Below are positions 1-8,578 of a stretch of 64,000 bases of DNA, piece after piece. The stretch's first letter is position 1. Every line of letters begins with the position of its first letter. A model generated the notes under the pieces. It did not search any database and was not told the origin of the DNA. It saw nothing but the letters and a program-made list of their open reading frames with translations. Position numbers and translations under genes: made by a program. The stretch comes from Methanobacterium_B sp963825335 (lineage in GTDB: Archaea; Methanobacteriota; Methanobacteria; Methanobacteriales; Methanobacteriaceae), in contig CAWGSP010000001.1 in assembly GCA_963825335.1 (NCBI GenBank), positions 1,922,001 to 1,986,000 of the forward strand, written 5' to 3'.

Positions 1-275
1 ATCTATTGAATGAGGGTTATGACAAAACCGTAAAATTGCTCAATGCAGTGGGAGTTGATCCCTCCTCAATAACTTCAACCGCCATAAGAGGTGCACATCC
101 CGGTGGAACAGCAGCAATAGGTAAAGTGGTGGATAAAAACTTGGAAACATCGGTGAAGGGTCTATTTATTGCCGATGCAAGTCTAATACCACAGGCTCCA
201 GGAAGGCCTCCTATACTCACTATTTCGGCCCTCGCTAAAAGGCTTTCAAAGAATCTTTTGAGGGGTCATGATTAA
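1..275 (+). CDS. GMC-family FAD-dependent oxidoreductase, C-terminal fragment
   Basis: Only the last ~90 codons are in the window; the frame is open to the left edge, so the gene is cut by the window and not truncated in itself. The visible part contains the HPGGTAAIG stretch, followed by the GLFIADASLIPQAPGRPP stretch and a final helix. Together these are the C-terminal FAD/substrate-domain signature of glucose-methanol-choline oxidoreductases (the family catalytic His lies in the H-P-G segment). The substrate cannot be inferred. It precedes the ThiF-like gene by about 80 nt on the same strand and could be co-transcribed with it. The family assignment rests on motifs only. Confidence 0.75.
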   Translation, partial: LLNEGYDKTVKLLNAVGVDPSSITSTAIRGAHPGGTAAIGKVVDKNLETSVKGLFIADASLIPQAPGRPPILTISALAKRLSKNLLRGHD

Positions 276-357
276 CAATGATCGCATGATTGGAAAACGG
301 AATTTATCAAATTTATAATAATTTAGGATTATCAAAAAAAAATTAGGGAATGATTTC

Positions 358-1374
358 ATGGATAACAGATATTCAAGGCAGATAATATTGAAAAACATCG
401 GTGAAGAGGGTCAAAAAAACCTGTTAAAGAGCAGTGTAGCAATAGTTGGGTGCGGAGCCCTGGGGACTGTGGCAACAAATAACCTTGCACGTGCCGGTGT
501 AGGTAAAATAACGATCATTGACCGAGATTTTGTAGAATTGAATAATCTACAGCGTCAGATGCTCTTCGATGAATCTGATGTTGGGTCACCCAAAGCAGTT
601 GCAGCAGCAGAAAAGATCTCGGCCGTAAACTCTGAAATCGAAGTAAAACCGGTTATTAAAGATTTAAACTACTCAAATATCGAAGAAATATTAGTCGGAG
701 TAGACCTTGTTATTGATGGAACAGACAACATCCAAACAAGGATGTTAGTGAACGATGTGTGCGTGAAAAATGAAATACCATGGATATACACTGGTGCTAT
801 AGGAACCTCCGGGATGACCATGAACATAATACCTGGAAAGGCATGTATCCGATGTTTATATCCTGGCGTTCCAAAGACAGGATCACTCCCAACATGCGAC
901 ACAATGGGAGTCCTCAATACAGCAACCGTTATAATGGGATCAATTGAAACAACAGAAGCTCTCAAAATATTATTAGGATATTATGATGAAAAGAAAAGTA
1001 CTAACAGTAATCTAATCGTTTACGATACTTGGAATCAGTCATTTGATAATATTACAGTCAAAAAGAATGAACGATGTCCATGTTGTGCCGACAAAAATTA
1101 TGAGTACCTTAACTCTGATGAACAAGAAATCATAACCTCGTTATGCGGTAGAAATGCCATCCAAATAACACCAGCCGATCCTAAACAACTAGTACTCAGT
1201 GAAATAGCTGATAAACTCGAAAAACTGGGAACAGTTAAATGCTCAGACTACATCATGATATTCAAAACAGATGACTCCGAAATATCATTATTTCGTGATG
1301 GAAGAGCAATAATCAAGGGAACAAACAATGAAAATATTGCCAGATCAATATACGCAAGGTATATAGGAACGTGA
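358..1374 (+). CDS. E1-like adenylyltransferase, ThiF/MoeB/HesA family
   Basis: A 338-residue protein of the ubiquitin-activating E1-like family, which adenylates the C-terminal Gly-Gly of small sulfur carriers such as MoaD or ThiS. The N-terminal Rossmann ATP site reads GCGALG (near residue 31), followed by the ERD-like acidic segment and an N-N-L-x-R-Q motif. Four zinc cysteines are in two CxxC pairs (CIRC near residue 162, CPCC near residue 240). A Cys in LPTCDT is a candidate catalytic residue. Residues ~255-338 form an extra C-terminal domain ending in a DGRAIIKGT / ARYIG pattern that many MoeB-like proteins share. The partner may be the MoaD/ThiS-like protein at 17192-17467. Whether it serves molybdopterin, thiamine or cysteine synthesis cannot be decided from sequence. 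ATG with a weak upstream GGGAATGAT as ribosome site. Confidence 0.85.
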   Translation: MDNRYSRQIILKNIGEEGQKNLLKSSVAIVGCGALGTVATNNLARAGVGKITIIDRDFVELNNLQRQMLFDESDVGSPKAVAAAEKISAVNSEIEVKPVIKDLNYSNIEEILVGVDLVIDGTDNIQTRMLVNDVCVKNEIPWIYTGAIGTSGMTMNIIPGKACIRCLYPGVPKTGSLPTCDTMGVLNTATVIMGSIETTEALKILLGYYDEKKSTNSNLIVYDTWNQSFDNITVKKNERCPCCADKNYEYLNSDEQEIITSLCGRNAIQITPADPKQLVLSEIADKLEKLGTVKCSDYIMIFKTDDSEISLFRDGRAIIKGTNNENIARSIYARYIGT

Positions 1375-1660
1375 ATAATATAACAAACTAAGATTTCCTA
1401 TTACCTTCATTTTTAATTTAAAACATTTGTCATGTCTTCAATACTTAAAAAAAGTTTAGATTAAGATTTTTTTATTCTGGCGAAGTTAATGATCAGTATC
1501 GTATATATAGGAAGTCTGTTTATATATCCTACAATAGTTTGGATTTTTGAAGGATTGATAATATACTGAAATTTTATCAATGTTCAATTAGTTTCGAATT
1601 TAATTATTACATATTGGTGCTGTAATCCTATAAATCATATATTCATGGAGTATTTGTTGC

Positions 1661-2251
1661 ATGAAAACCATTAAACTCAAAAAAGATTCTGTAAAACTCA
1701 TAAAAGAAGTTCTCTCAGATATAAAAGCATCACCCGATCTTGGACTCTACAAATGTGTCCAGTGTGGCATGTGTACTTCGGTATGTCCTGGTGCAGCTCA
1801 CACAGATTATGATCCGCGGGACATGATAAGAAGGGTCCTTGAAGACGATGAAACAGTTATAGATGACGATACCATATGGAATTGCTTCTCATGCTACACA
1901 TGCCACAGCGTATGCCCATCTGGAAACAGCGCCAGTGAAATAAACCAAATCTTGAGACAGATGTCAATCGAGAGTGGAGAAGGTAAAAAACAGATAGTTT
2001 CATTTGCTGCTTACGGTGACAGTTTCTTAGAACTAGGAGTAGGCTCCATTCCCAATAATTTTTTCGATACCATGGTCAACGATATTGGACCAGAGTACAT
2101 GAACCTAAAAATATACATCGACGACATACGATCAGAACTCGGTCTCGGAACATACATATTACCCGAAGATTCGATTAAAGAAATTGAATCAATATTAGAA
2201 GGAACTGGATTTAAAAACAGGTTATCTAAAATAAAGAGATGCAAAAAATGA
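1661..2251 (+). CDS. hdrC: Heterodisulfide reductase subunit C homologue
   Basis: A 196-residue iron-sulfur protein with two [4Fe-4S] ferredoxin motifs: CVQCGMCTSVCPG near residue 32 and CFSCYTCHSVCPSG near residue 78. This is the arrangement and size of HdrC, the electron-relay subunit linking HdrA to the HdrB active site in CoM-S-S-CoB reductase. The stop codon overlaps the start of hdrB (ATGA), so the two are translationally coupled. A 286-nt AT-rich leader separates it from the preceding gene, so it probably has its own promoter; TATA-like tracts lie near 1501-1527. Because the partner HdrA and HdrB have unusual ligands, the set may be a paralogue with a substrate other than the CoM/CoB heterodisulfide. 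Confidence 0.9.
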   Translation: MKTIKLKKDSVKLIKEVLSDIKASPDLGLYKCVQCGMCTSVCPGAAHTDYDPRDMIRRVLEDDETVIDDDTIWNCFSCYTCHSVCPSGNSASEINQILRQMSIESGEGKKQIVSFAAYGDSFLELGVGSIPNNFFDTMVNDIGPEYMNLKIYIDDIRSELGLGTYILPEDSIKEIESILEGTGFKNRLSKIKRCKK

Positions 2252-3213
2252 AAACAGTACCAGATAAAAATATTTTACTCTTTAAAAGCTGTCTAGTCAG
2301 TGTGGAATATCCTGGAATAGAATCATCAACATGTTATATTTTCGATAGCGTAGGTGTTGAATATTATATTGATGAAAAACAATCCTGCTGTACAGGACTT
2401 GGACATTACTATGATTTATTTGACCAGTTATCAACAACGGCCCTAGCAGCCAGAAATTTCAAGATAGCAGAGAAATCTGACCACAAAAATATCGCTACAA
2501 TGTGTGCTACATGTTACGCAATACTCAAAAAGTCGGCTGAAATATTGAACCAAGATGATGAAACAAGGGACAATATAAATAATATACTGAAAGGATCCGA
2601 CCTTGAACAATTCAAATATGAAAAGGATGACGTAGACCCTTCAGCGGACGTGTTCCATGTTGCCGAAATATTATACGAAAAACGTGATGAAATAAAAGAT
2701 TTAGTCGAGATAGACCTGTCAAAATTCAAAGTCGCAACCCATCACGCCTGCCACTACTGTAAAGTACACTACGAAGATACCATTGGTGGGGTAAGGGATC
2801 CAAATCTCATAGATGGACTTGCAGAAGCATGTGGTGTTGATACAATTGGATGGTACGACCATAAGAGAGTAACATGCGGTGCAGGATTTCGTCAGAGATT
2901 CGTTAATAAAGATGTATCAATGGCTGTAACAGCAGAAAAATTGGAATCACTTAAAGAAAACGGTGTTGAGATACTGTTACACATGTGCCCCAACTGTCAA
3001 ATGCAGTTTGATCGTTACCAACCATATATCGAGAAACAGTTAGACACCAAATTCAATATCTGCCACATGAACATCTCACAATTCATAGCATTAGCTATGG
3101 GCGCAGACCCATATACTGTATTAGGAATACAAACACATACAGTACCTATAGAACCAATATTAAACAGGATTAAACTGCCAGTTAATTTGAAAGAATTTCA
3201 AAATGTGGTATAA
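2248..3213 (+). CDS. hdrB: Heterodisulfide reductase subunit B homologue with altered second CCG domain
   Basis: About 321 residues with two CCG domains, the fold that binds two non-cubane [4Fe-4S] clusters at the HdrB catalytic site. The first domain is canonical: Cys, 31 residues, CC, 37 residues, CATC. In the second domain the expected CC pair is Thr-Cys (Thr codon at 2872-2874), preceded by HACHYC and followed 36 residues later by CPNC. One of five ligands is therefore replaced, although an additional Cys (HYC) is nearby. I chose the ATG at 2248, which overlaps the hdrC stop as ATGA and has GAG upstream. An in-frame ATG at 2239 would add three residues. The family is certain; the exact substrate is not. 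Confidence 0.88.
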   Translation: MKTVPDKNILLFKSCLVSVEYPGIESSTCYIFDSVGVEYYIDEKQSCCTGLGHYYDLFDQLSTTALAARNFKIAEKSDHKNIATMCATCYAILKKSAEILNQDDETRDNINNILKGSDLEQFKYEKDDVDPSADVFHVAEILYEKRDEIKDLVEIDLSKFKVATHHACHYCKVHYEDTIGGVRDPNLIDGLAEACGVDTIGWYDHKRVTCGAGFRQRFVNKDVSMAVTAEKLESLKENGVEILLHMCPNCQMQFDRYQPYIEKQLDTKFNICHMNISQFIALAMGADPYTVLGIQTHTVPIEPILNRIKLPVNLKEFQNVV

Positions 3214-3322
3214 ATAGCAGTTTAAATAATTTTTTTTTACAACATGAAAATTAGAATTGACATTTACATTTTCAAGTAAACAATCACAATAACCAATAAA
3301 TATTTCCTTATGAGGATTAAAA

Positions 3323-5650
3323 ATGACTAAAAGTTCCATTAAAAAGATTACAGACAAATCAGATCTACGTATCGGTCTTTTTCTATGCCGGTGTGGTGGT
3401 AACATATCAGACACAGTCGATATGGATACACTGAAATCGTCATTAAAATGTGAGGTTGTTGAAGAATTTGAAAATCTGTGTTCCATAAACGGGCGTAAAA
3501 TAATCAGAGACAACATAATACAGAAAAATCTCGATAGAATAGTAATTGCAGCATGTTCACCAATCACCCATGAAAAGACATTTCAAAACTATGTTAATCC
3601 CCTAAATCCATATCTACTTGAAATGGCCAACATAAGGGAACAATGCTCATGGGTAACAGATAAAAATAATGCTACTGAGAAAGCAATATCATTGATAAAT
3701 GCTTCAATTGAGAAGGTGAAACATTCACAACCACTAGAACCCATATTACGTAAAACACCGAAAAGTACAGCGGTCATAGGTGGGGGAATATCAGGCATCA
3801 CAGCTGCACTATCACTCGCAAGACAGGGCATCAAAACATGTTTGATAGAAGAACAACCAACAATCGGGGGGGCAATGGTCAAGGTAGGTAAACTTTTCTC
3901 TCCTGAAAAACTTGCAGAAGAATGTGCTATGTGCTTATTAAACCCGTTGGTGAATGAAGCAGTAGAACATAAAAACATCAAAATATTGACCAACACAATA
4001 CTCAAATCTGCTGAGAGAAAATCGGGAAATTTTAATCTCATAATCGAATCCAAACCAACACACGTTAACGAGGATAAATGTATAAGCTGCGGTAGCTGTG
4101 CTGAAATTTGCCCCGTAATAGTACCGGACTCATGGAATGAAGGTATGACTCTGAGAAAAGCAATATACAAGCCATTTCCCCAAGCAGTACCAGACATATA
4201 TACAATAGACCTAGATAACTGTAAGAAATGTGGTAAATGCGAAAAAGTATGCAGGATGGGTGCAATTGATCTCAGAAGAGAGGGAGAAGTGATCCCGATG
4301 ACAGTTGGATCGGTTGTTATTGCAACAGGTCATAAAACATATGAAATGGACAATAGACCAGAATTTGCCTACAAACAAAACCAAGATATAGTAACCCAAA
4401 TGGAATTAGCAAGAATTATGGGAGTTAACGGACCTACAAAGGGTAAACTTCTCAAACCTTCTAATTCTCAAGTTCCTGAACGTGTTGTGATGATACAATG
4501 TGTCGGTTCGAGGGATGAAAAACCAGGCGGAAGAAAATACTGCTCCAAAGTCTGTTGTATGGTGGCTATAAAACATGCAAACGTGATAAAACAGCACAAC
4601 CCAGACACAGATGTTATAATATGCTACACAGACATGAGAACACCAGGTATGTATGAAAAATATTTTAAATATGCACAGTCCAACGGTGTTAGACTAATGC
4701 GCGGTAGACCCGGTGAAGTAGTACCAAAAGACGGTAAATTCTTAGTAAGAATGGAGGATACCCTTTCCAATGAACCTATTGAAATTGAATCAGATCTTGT
4801 GGTATTATCCACTGCAATGGAACCTTCAGAAGGTACAATTGAAGTTTCAAAGTTGCTAGATGTTGGTTTAACAGAGGAACTCTTCGTAAAAGAAAAACAT
4901 TCAAAGATCAAACCGGTTGCAACAAATGTTGAAGGGATTTTTGTCTGTGGAACTGCACAGGGACCTAAAGATATCACAGACAGCATTGTGCAGGCAAGTG
5001 CAGCAGCATCAAAGGTTTCAGAATTGATAAATGGTGGTGTAGAATTAGAACCATTTGTTGCAACAATAAATATGTCTAAATGTAATCGCTGCGGTAAATG
5101 TGTAGACATATGTAATTATAAAGCAGCTTATCAACACGATGTCGTTGTTGATGTCGATCCTATCTCCTGCACAGGATGTGGAGCATGTCTGTGGGAATGT
5201 GAAACTGGAGCCATCGAAATAAGGGGACAAACAGACGACCAGATCATGGCCATGATAACAGGAGTATTAAAGGATAAAAAATCGGATGAAACACGTATAA
5301 TCACATTTTTGGATTCTGTAGGTTACACTTCCGCGGATAATATAGGTATAAACAAGATAGAAGTACCAAATTCAATAAGAATAATTAAACTCCCATCAAT
5401 GAATAGAATCATGCCAAAACATCTATTACACGCATTTAAAAATGGTGCTGATGGCGTAATAATGGGTGAATATCCATACAATCCAATGTATTCAAAGACT
5501 AAGGAGAGAATTGTCGATCTAAAGACTGTCCTGACAGAAAATAATATCAATCCCGATAGATTGGTGTTCTACAAGGTTTACATACCGTACTTCAGGGGTT
5601 TGGCCAACAAGTTTAATGATTTTGATGGTCTTATAAATTCCATTGTATAA
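3323..5650 (+). CDS. hdrA: HdrA homologue fused to a cysteine-less MvhD domain
   Basis: A 775-residue flavoprotein, longer than stand-alone HdrA (about 650-660). It has the N-terminal FLCRCGGN segment, a GGGISG dinucleotide-binding motif at ~152-158 for FAD, ferredoxin motifs near 253-265 (CISCGSC) and 300-310 (CKKCGKC), and a second ferredoxin pair (CNRCGKC, CTGCGAC) near 595-635. Residues ~658-775 align with MvhD, the subunit that passes electrons from a hydrogenase or formate dehydrogenase to HdrA. The cysteines that hold its [2Fe-2S] cluster are all gone: the FCCNWC-type motif reads FLDSVG, the CSGR-type motif reads PSMNR, and the GCHxGDCHY-type motif reads GEYPYNPMY. It lies 109 nt after hdrB on the same strand, with its own GAGGA ribosome site. 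The fusion is seen directly; loss of the normal electron input is inferred. Confidence 0.92.
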   Translation: MTKSSIKKITDKSDLRIGLFLCRCGGNISDTVDMDTLKSSLKCEVVEEFENLCSINGRKIIRDNIIQKNLDRIVIAACSPITHEKTFQNYVNPLNPYLLEMANIREQCSWVTDKNNATEKAISLINASIEKVKHSQPLEPILRKTPKSTAVIGGGISGITAALSLARQGIKTCLIEEQPTIGGAMVKVGKLFSPEKLAEECAMCLLNPLVNEAVEHKNIKILTNTILKSAERKSGNFNLIIESKPTHVNEDKCISCGSCAEICPVIVPDSWNEGMTLRKAIYKPFPQAVPDIYTIDLDNCKKCGKCEKVCRMGAIDLRREGEVIPMTVGSVVIATGHKTYEMDNRPEFAYKQNQDIVTQMELARIMGVNGPTKGKLLKPSNSQVPERVVMIQCVGSRDEKPGGRKYCSKVCCMVAIKHANVIKQHNPDTDVIICYTDMRTPGMYEKYFKYAQSNGVRLMRGRPGEVVPKDGKFLVRMEDTLSNEPIEIESDLVVLSTAMEPSEGTIEVSKLLDVGLTEELFVKEKHSKIKPVATNVEGIFVCGTAQGPKDITDSIVQASAAASKVSELINGGVELEPFVATINMSKCNRCGKCVDICNYKAAYQHDVVVDVDPISCTGCGACLWECETGAIEIRGQTDDQIMAMITGVLKDKKSDETRIITFLDSVGYTSADNIGINKIEVPNSIRIIKLPSMNRIMPKHLLHAFKNGADGVIMGEYPYNPMYSKTKERIVDLKTVLTENNINPDRLVFYKVYIPYFRGLANKFNDFDGLINSIV

Positions 5651-5680
5651 AATTTTTGATTCAAATATCAGGTACCTACA

Positions 5681-5697
5681 TTTTTTTTTATTTTTTT
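5681..5697 (+). terminator. T-run terminator after hdrA
   Basis: A nearly uninterrupted T tract about 30 nt past the hdrA stop, as is usual for archaeal intrinsic termination. Confidence 0.55.
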
Positions 5698-5734
5698 GAA
5701 TGTTATGGATTGAAAAATTAATAAAACATGTGAT

Positions 5735-5926
5735 TCACAGTTTATGGTCCAGAATCGAAGAAAAAAGTTGAACCTTTCCCGATTTAGATTCTACCCAAAT
5801 TAGTCCTCCGTGTTGTTTAATTATTTTTGTGTTATTGCCAGCCATATTCCCGTTCAGTTCCATCAGATCTCGTAGTAATGGGTTTATATTAATAATGGAA
5901 TGTTTCATGCGAATAGTAATATTCAT
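5735..5926 (-). pseudogene. Decayed histidine-kinase C-terminus
   Basis: A reading frame of about 63 codons contains KIIKQHGGLIWVESKSGK, the end of the HATPase_c domain of sensor kinases. The usual GxGLGLAI segment just before it is replaced by unrelated sequence. After SGK the reading frame shifts: one added base would restore the typical ending GSTFFF followed by a stop at 5742-5744. No HisKA or N, G1 or F box is found upstream. I read this as a remnant of a lost kinase gene; the rest of the gap to 6119 holds only the promoter of the next gene. Confidence 0.6.
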
Positions 5927-6119
5927 ACTATGACAATTTCAAGTGTTTTAATAGATAAATTCGAGACAACTATTCGTTAATTTTTGATTAGAGTTGTTAT
6001 CAGTCAAAGCAATTATTTCTTTAATTAAACTGCTTCTCAATGGCTCTGAAACATAACACAAAGTTTAATAACTCAATTGATATAATTAATCATAATAATT
6101 ATTTAAAGGAGGAAGAATC

Positions 6120-6626
6120 ATGGCTGAAAGAAATGTACTTTTAGGTATCCTAGCAGTAATCTTGGGATTAATTGTAATTGCATTCCCATTGATCACTGTA
6201 TTTTCCCTCAGTGTTCTGACTGGGTTAGGAATAATATTCATAGGTATTTGGTTAATTGCTCAAAGCTTTCCAATGTGGGAGAGTAACAAGGGTATTAGTA
6301 TCCTATCATTGATACTTGGAATTCTTGGTATTGTTGTAGGTATAGGTTTATTCGGAAAAATCTTGGCGTTCAGTATTTTAGTTGGAATGCTAATATATCT
6401 TGGAGGTATATTCCTGATAATAGCCGGTATCCTGGCTTTAATATCTGGTAAAGGCCCATCCGGCAGATGGGGCGGTATCTTAGGAATAGTACTGGGTATT
6501 CTGTACATTTTTGTTGGTATATATGCTTTAAACCCAATATACCTAGCAACATTAATAGGATTTTTCTTAATCATTGCTGGAATAATGGAAATGCTGAGTC
6601 CTGCAATGGCACCAGTATCTGAATAA
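6120..6626 (+). CDS. HdeD-like (DUF308) membrane protein
   Basis: A 168-residue, very hydrophobic protein with about six predicted membrane segments arranged as three similar Gly/Ile-rich hairpins, each with an LGI(L/V)xGI pattern typical of the HdeD/DUF308 family. In bacteria HdeD is linked to acid resistance, but the archaeal function is unknown. A strong ribosome site AAAGGAGGA at 6106-6114 fixes the ATG. It is a single gene, followed by a trinucleotide repeat and a T-run. Expected location is the cytoplasmic membrane. Confidence 0.8.
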   Translation: MAERNVLLGILAVILGLIVIAFPLITVFSLSVLTGLGIIFIGIWLIAQSFPMWESNKGISILSLILGILGIVVGIGLFGKILAFSILVGMLIYLGGIFLIIAGILALISGKGPSGRWGGILGIVLGILYIFVGIYALNPIYLATLIGFFLIIAGIMEMLSPAMAPVSE

Positions 6627-6650
6627 ATTATTATTATTATTATTATTATT
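6627..6650. repeat. (ATT)8 microsatellite
   Basis: Eight perfect ATT units begin at the stop codon of the HdeD-like gene and run into a T-rich tract (6651-6663). Such a tract can change length by slippage. It probably also serves as the transcription terminator. Confidence 0.9.
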
Positions 6651-6663
6651 TTTATTTTTTTTT

Positions 6664-7027
6664 GAGATTGATCAACCAATTGGTAATGTTAAAAATTGAA
6701 TACGTTTTTACGATCACTATCTTAAAATCATCATCGAAAGAATATTTTAGGCTTGTTTCATCCATTTTTATTTCCCCATAGAAAATTTTATTTATGATGA
6801 TGTACTAAGATGTATTAAAGTGAGATACGCTAATAAAAATAATGGAAAAAAATCGTAAATAACATCAGAGTGATACATCGCATGAAAATTACGGTTAGTT
6901 GTACACCGAAATAATTATTAAATCAAATCATGGTACAAACTTGAGAACAGATATTTTTATTATATAAAAAATTAATTCCAGTTATTTTAAACTCGCTCAT
7001 TTAAACAATTCTAAGAGGGGTAAATAA
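6664..7027. other. Non-coding gap with promoter
   Basis: About 360 nt without a convincing gene. A TATA-like tract (TTATTATATAAAA, about 6955-6968) and the ribosome site AGAGGGG (7014-7020) belong to the small gene at 7028. I see no structured RNA here. Confidence 0.5.
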
Positions 7028-7231
7028 ATGAATAGTGTGATAATAGTTGGAGTAATTATTTTTGTAGCAGTGTTCGGTGCAGTTGGTCTTTATAATATTA
7101 GTGGAATAGGACAAGCAGTTCCACCGGTAATGCTTAATAATTCATCAATTTACTCAAACCATACAAATATGTTAACTAAAACACAAACTGTTCATAATAC
7201 TGTCAATAACATTGGAATAACCTATTTTTAG
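7028..7231 (+). CDS. Small single-span membrane protein, unknown
   Basis: A 67-residue protein with an N-terminal hydrophobic segment (residues 3-25, Ile/Val/Ala/Gly-rich), followed by a polar, Asn/Thr/Ser-rich tail with Asn-x-Ser/Thr sequons. It is probably membrane-anchored with the tail outside. The start is supported by AGAGGGG eight nucleotides upstream of the ATG and by a TATA-like tract further upstream. I do not recognise a family. Confidence 0.5.
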   Translation: MNSVIIVGVIIFVAVFGAVGLYNISGIGQAVPPVMLNNSSIYSNHTNMLTKTQTVHNTVNNIGITYF

Positions 7232-7415
7232 ATTTAATTATTTTATTACATCATAATTTTGTATTATAAGATATAATAAACCGATTTTTAAATTCATCCA
7301 CCCTGATACTTTTTTTCAATAGTCATCTGAAAAATTCACAACTTGGTTATTTACATAAGCAAATTAATCCTTTTCTGCAGCCAACCATGTAAAGCATTTT
7401 ACAATTAGTTGTCAT

Positions 7416-7433
7416 CGAAACATTTATATAAAA
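7416..7433 (+). promoter_or_regulatory. BRE/TATA promoter, probable leaderless transcript
   Basis: CGAAAC (BRE-like, 7416-7421) is followed by TTTATATAAA (7423-7433). The centre of the TATA box is about 25 nt before the ATG at 7453, and no Shine-Dalgarno sequence is present, so transcription is expected to begin at or next to the start codon. Confidence 0.6.
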
Positions 7434-7452
7434 TTATTCGTTGCTTATTAAT

Positions 7453-8442
7453 ATGAACAAGATAGTGCTAGGTTTACCAAAGGGGAGTTTAAATAATGTT
7501 AATAGGGGTAATACATACCAGTTATTAGTGGATGCTGGTTATGAAGTCAGGGGATACGAACCCGGAAAGGAGTCTAATGAAATTGTTATAGCAAATGATC
7601 CCGAGATTAAGGGATTTTTAACAAGACCACAAAGTGCTCCTGTCGAACTTAACCGTGAAATATTAGATTTGGCAGTGATAGGTGAAGACTGGGTACAGGA
7701 AGAATCAGTTAACTACAAAGAAAAATTAATAAGAAAAGTAGGCGATCTTGAATACGGACAAACAAGACTCATAGTGGGTGTGCCTATAGAATCGCCATAT
7801 GATTCTCTTACAGATTTTTTTAGGGCAAATAAAGACAGAAAAACCCCAATTTTATGTTTTACAGAGTACCCAAACTTAACTAGACAATTCTTCATGAATA
7901 ATTCTGGATATAAAGAAGTCTTTGGTGATAGTATTCCCTTTGTGCAGGTGAGGGGACTGAGGGATGGCGATAACAAGATGGTTCAAGTTATCAATTCTGA
8001 TGGTGCAACCGAAGTTTATATTGCAAAGGGTGCCGACCTTATAGTTGATAATACACAGACTGGAAACAGTTTGAGAAAAGCTGGGTTGAAAGAACTCGAA
8101 ACTATCATGGAATCGAGTGCAGGTCTTTATGCTGGTCCAAGCTGTACCGGAATAAAGGATGAAAAAGCTCAAATGATGTTTGAACAACTTTTTGGTGCAA
8201 TAAATGCTCGAAAGTTTTTTGATGTTAAGTTCAATATATCCAATGAAAATGTTGATTGTGTAAAGGATTTTTTACTTTCAAATGATTATTGTTCGGATGA
8301 GCCAACTGTGGTTGCTGGAAACGCATTCTCACAGGTGAATGTTTTAATTCCTAAAATCAAGTTTCCTATCATGTTGAAGAGTATAAAAAAATACGGTGCA
8401 TCATCTATTGTGCGCGAAAATGTTAAACAATATGTTAAGTAA
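7453..8442 (+). CDS. hisG: ATP phosphoribosyltransferase family protein (long HisG type)
   Basis: About 329 residues. Family marks: the N-terminal (K)IVLGLPKGSL, LTRPQ, DLAVIGEDWV, and the PRPP loop DNTQTGNSLR near residue 205, followed by ESSAGLYAG. HisG makes N1-(5-phosphoribosyl)-ATP, the first step of histidine synthesis. The C-terminal ~75 residues fit the ACT-like regulatory domain of the long form (feedback inhibition by histidine). The protein is 30-40 residues longer than usual HisG and has an extended middle region, so a paralogue with a changed role is possible. No other his gene is nearby. The ATG at 7453 is preferred over the in-frame TTG at 7441 because of TATA spacing and homology. 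Confidence 0.75.
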   Translation: MNKIVLGLPKGSLNNVNRGNTYQLLVDAGYEVRGYEPGKESNEIVIANDPEIKGFLTRPQSAPVELNREILDLAVIGEDWVQEESVNYKEKLIRKVGDLEYGQTRLIVGVPIESPYDSLTDFFRANKDRKTPILCFTEYPNLTRQFFMNNSGYKEVFGDSIPFVQVRGLRDGDNKMVQVINSDGATEVYIAKGADLIVDNTQTGNSLRKAGLKELETIMESSAGLYAGPSCTGIKDEKAQMMFEQLFGAINARKFFDVKFNISNENVDCVKDFLLSNDYCSDEPTVVAGNAFSQVNVLIPKIKFPIMLKSIKKYGASSIVRENVKQYVK

Positions 8443-8578
8443 CTAGTTCATAAACATTATTTTTATTTTAATTTTTTTAATATCTGATTAATGTTGAAAA
8501 GGATGAGTTCTGATTACTTTTTAGATCATTTCATGCTATAGAATTATGTTAAATATGTCATCACAAATTAATTGATTG

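Noticed and set aside
6627..6663. Trinucleotide repeat as a CRISPR or satellite array
   Set aside because: It has only eight perfect ATT units without spacers: a simple microsatellite with a terminator-like T-run.
6260..6679. 139-codon minus-strand frame over the HdeD-like gene
   Set aside because: It starts in the (ATT)n repeat, giving an Ile run, and is antisense to a gene with a strong ribosome site.
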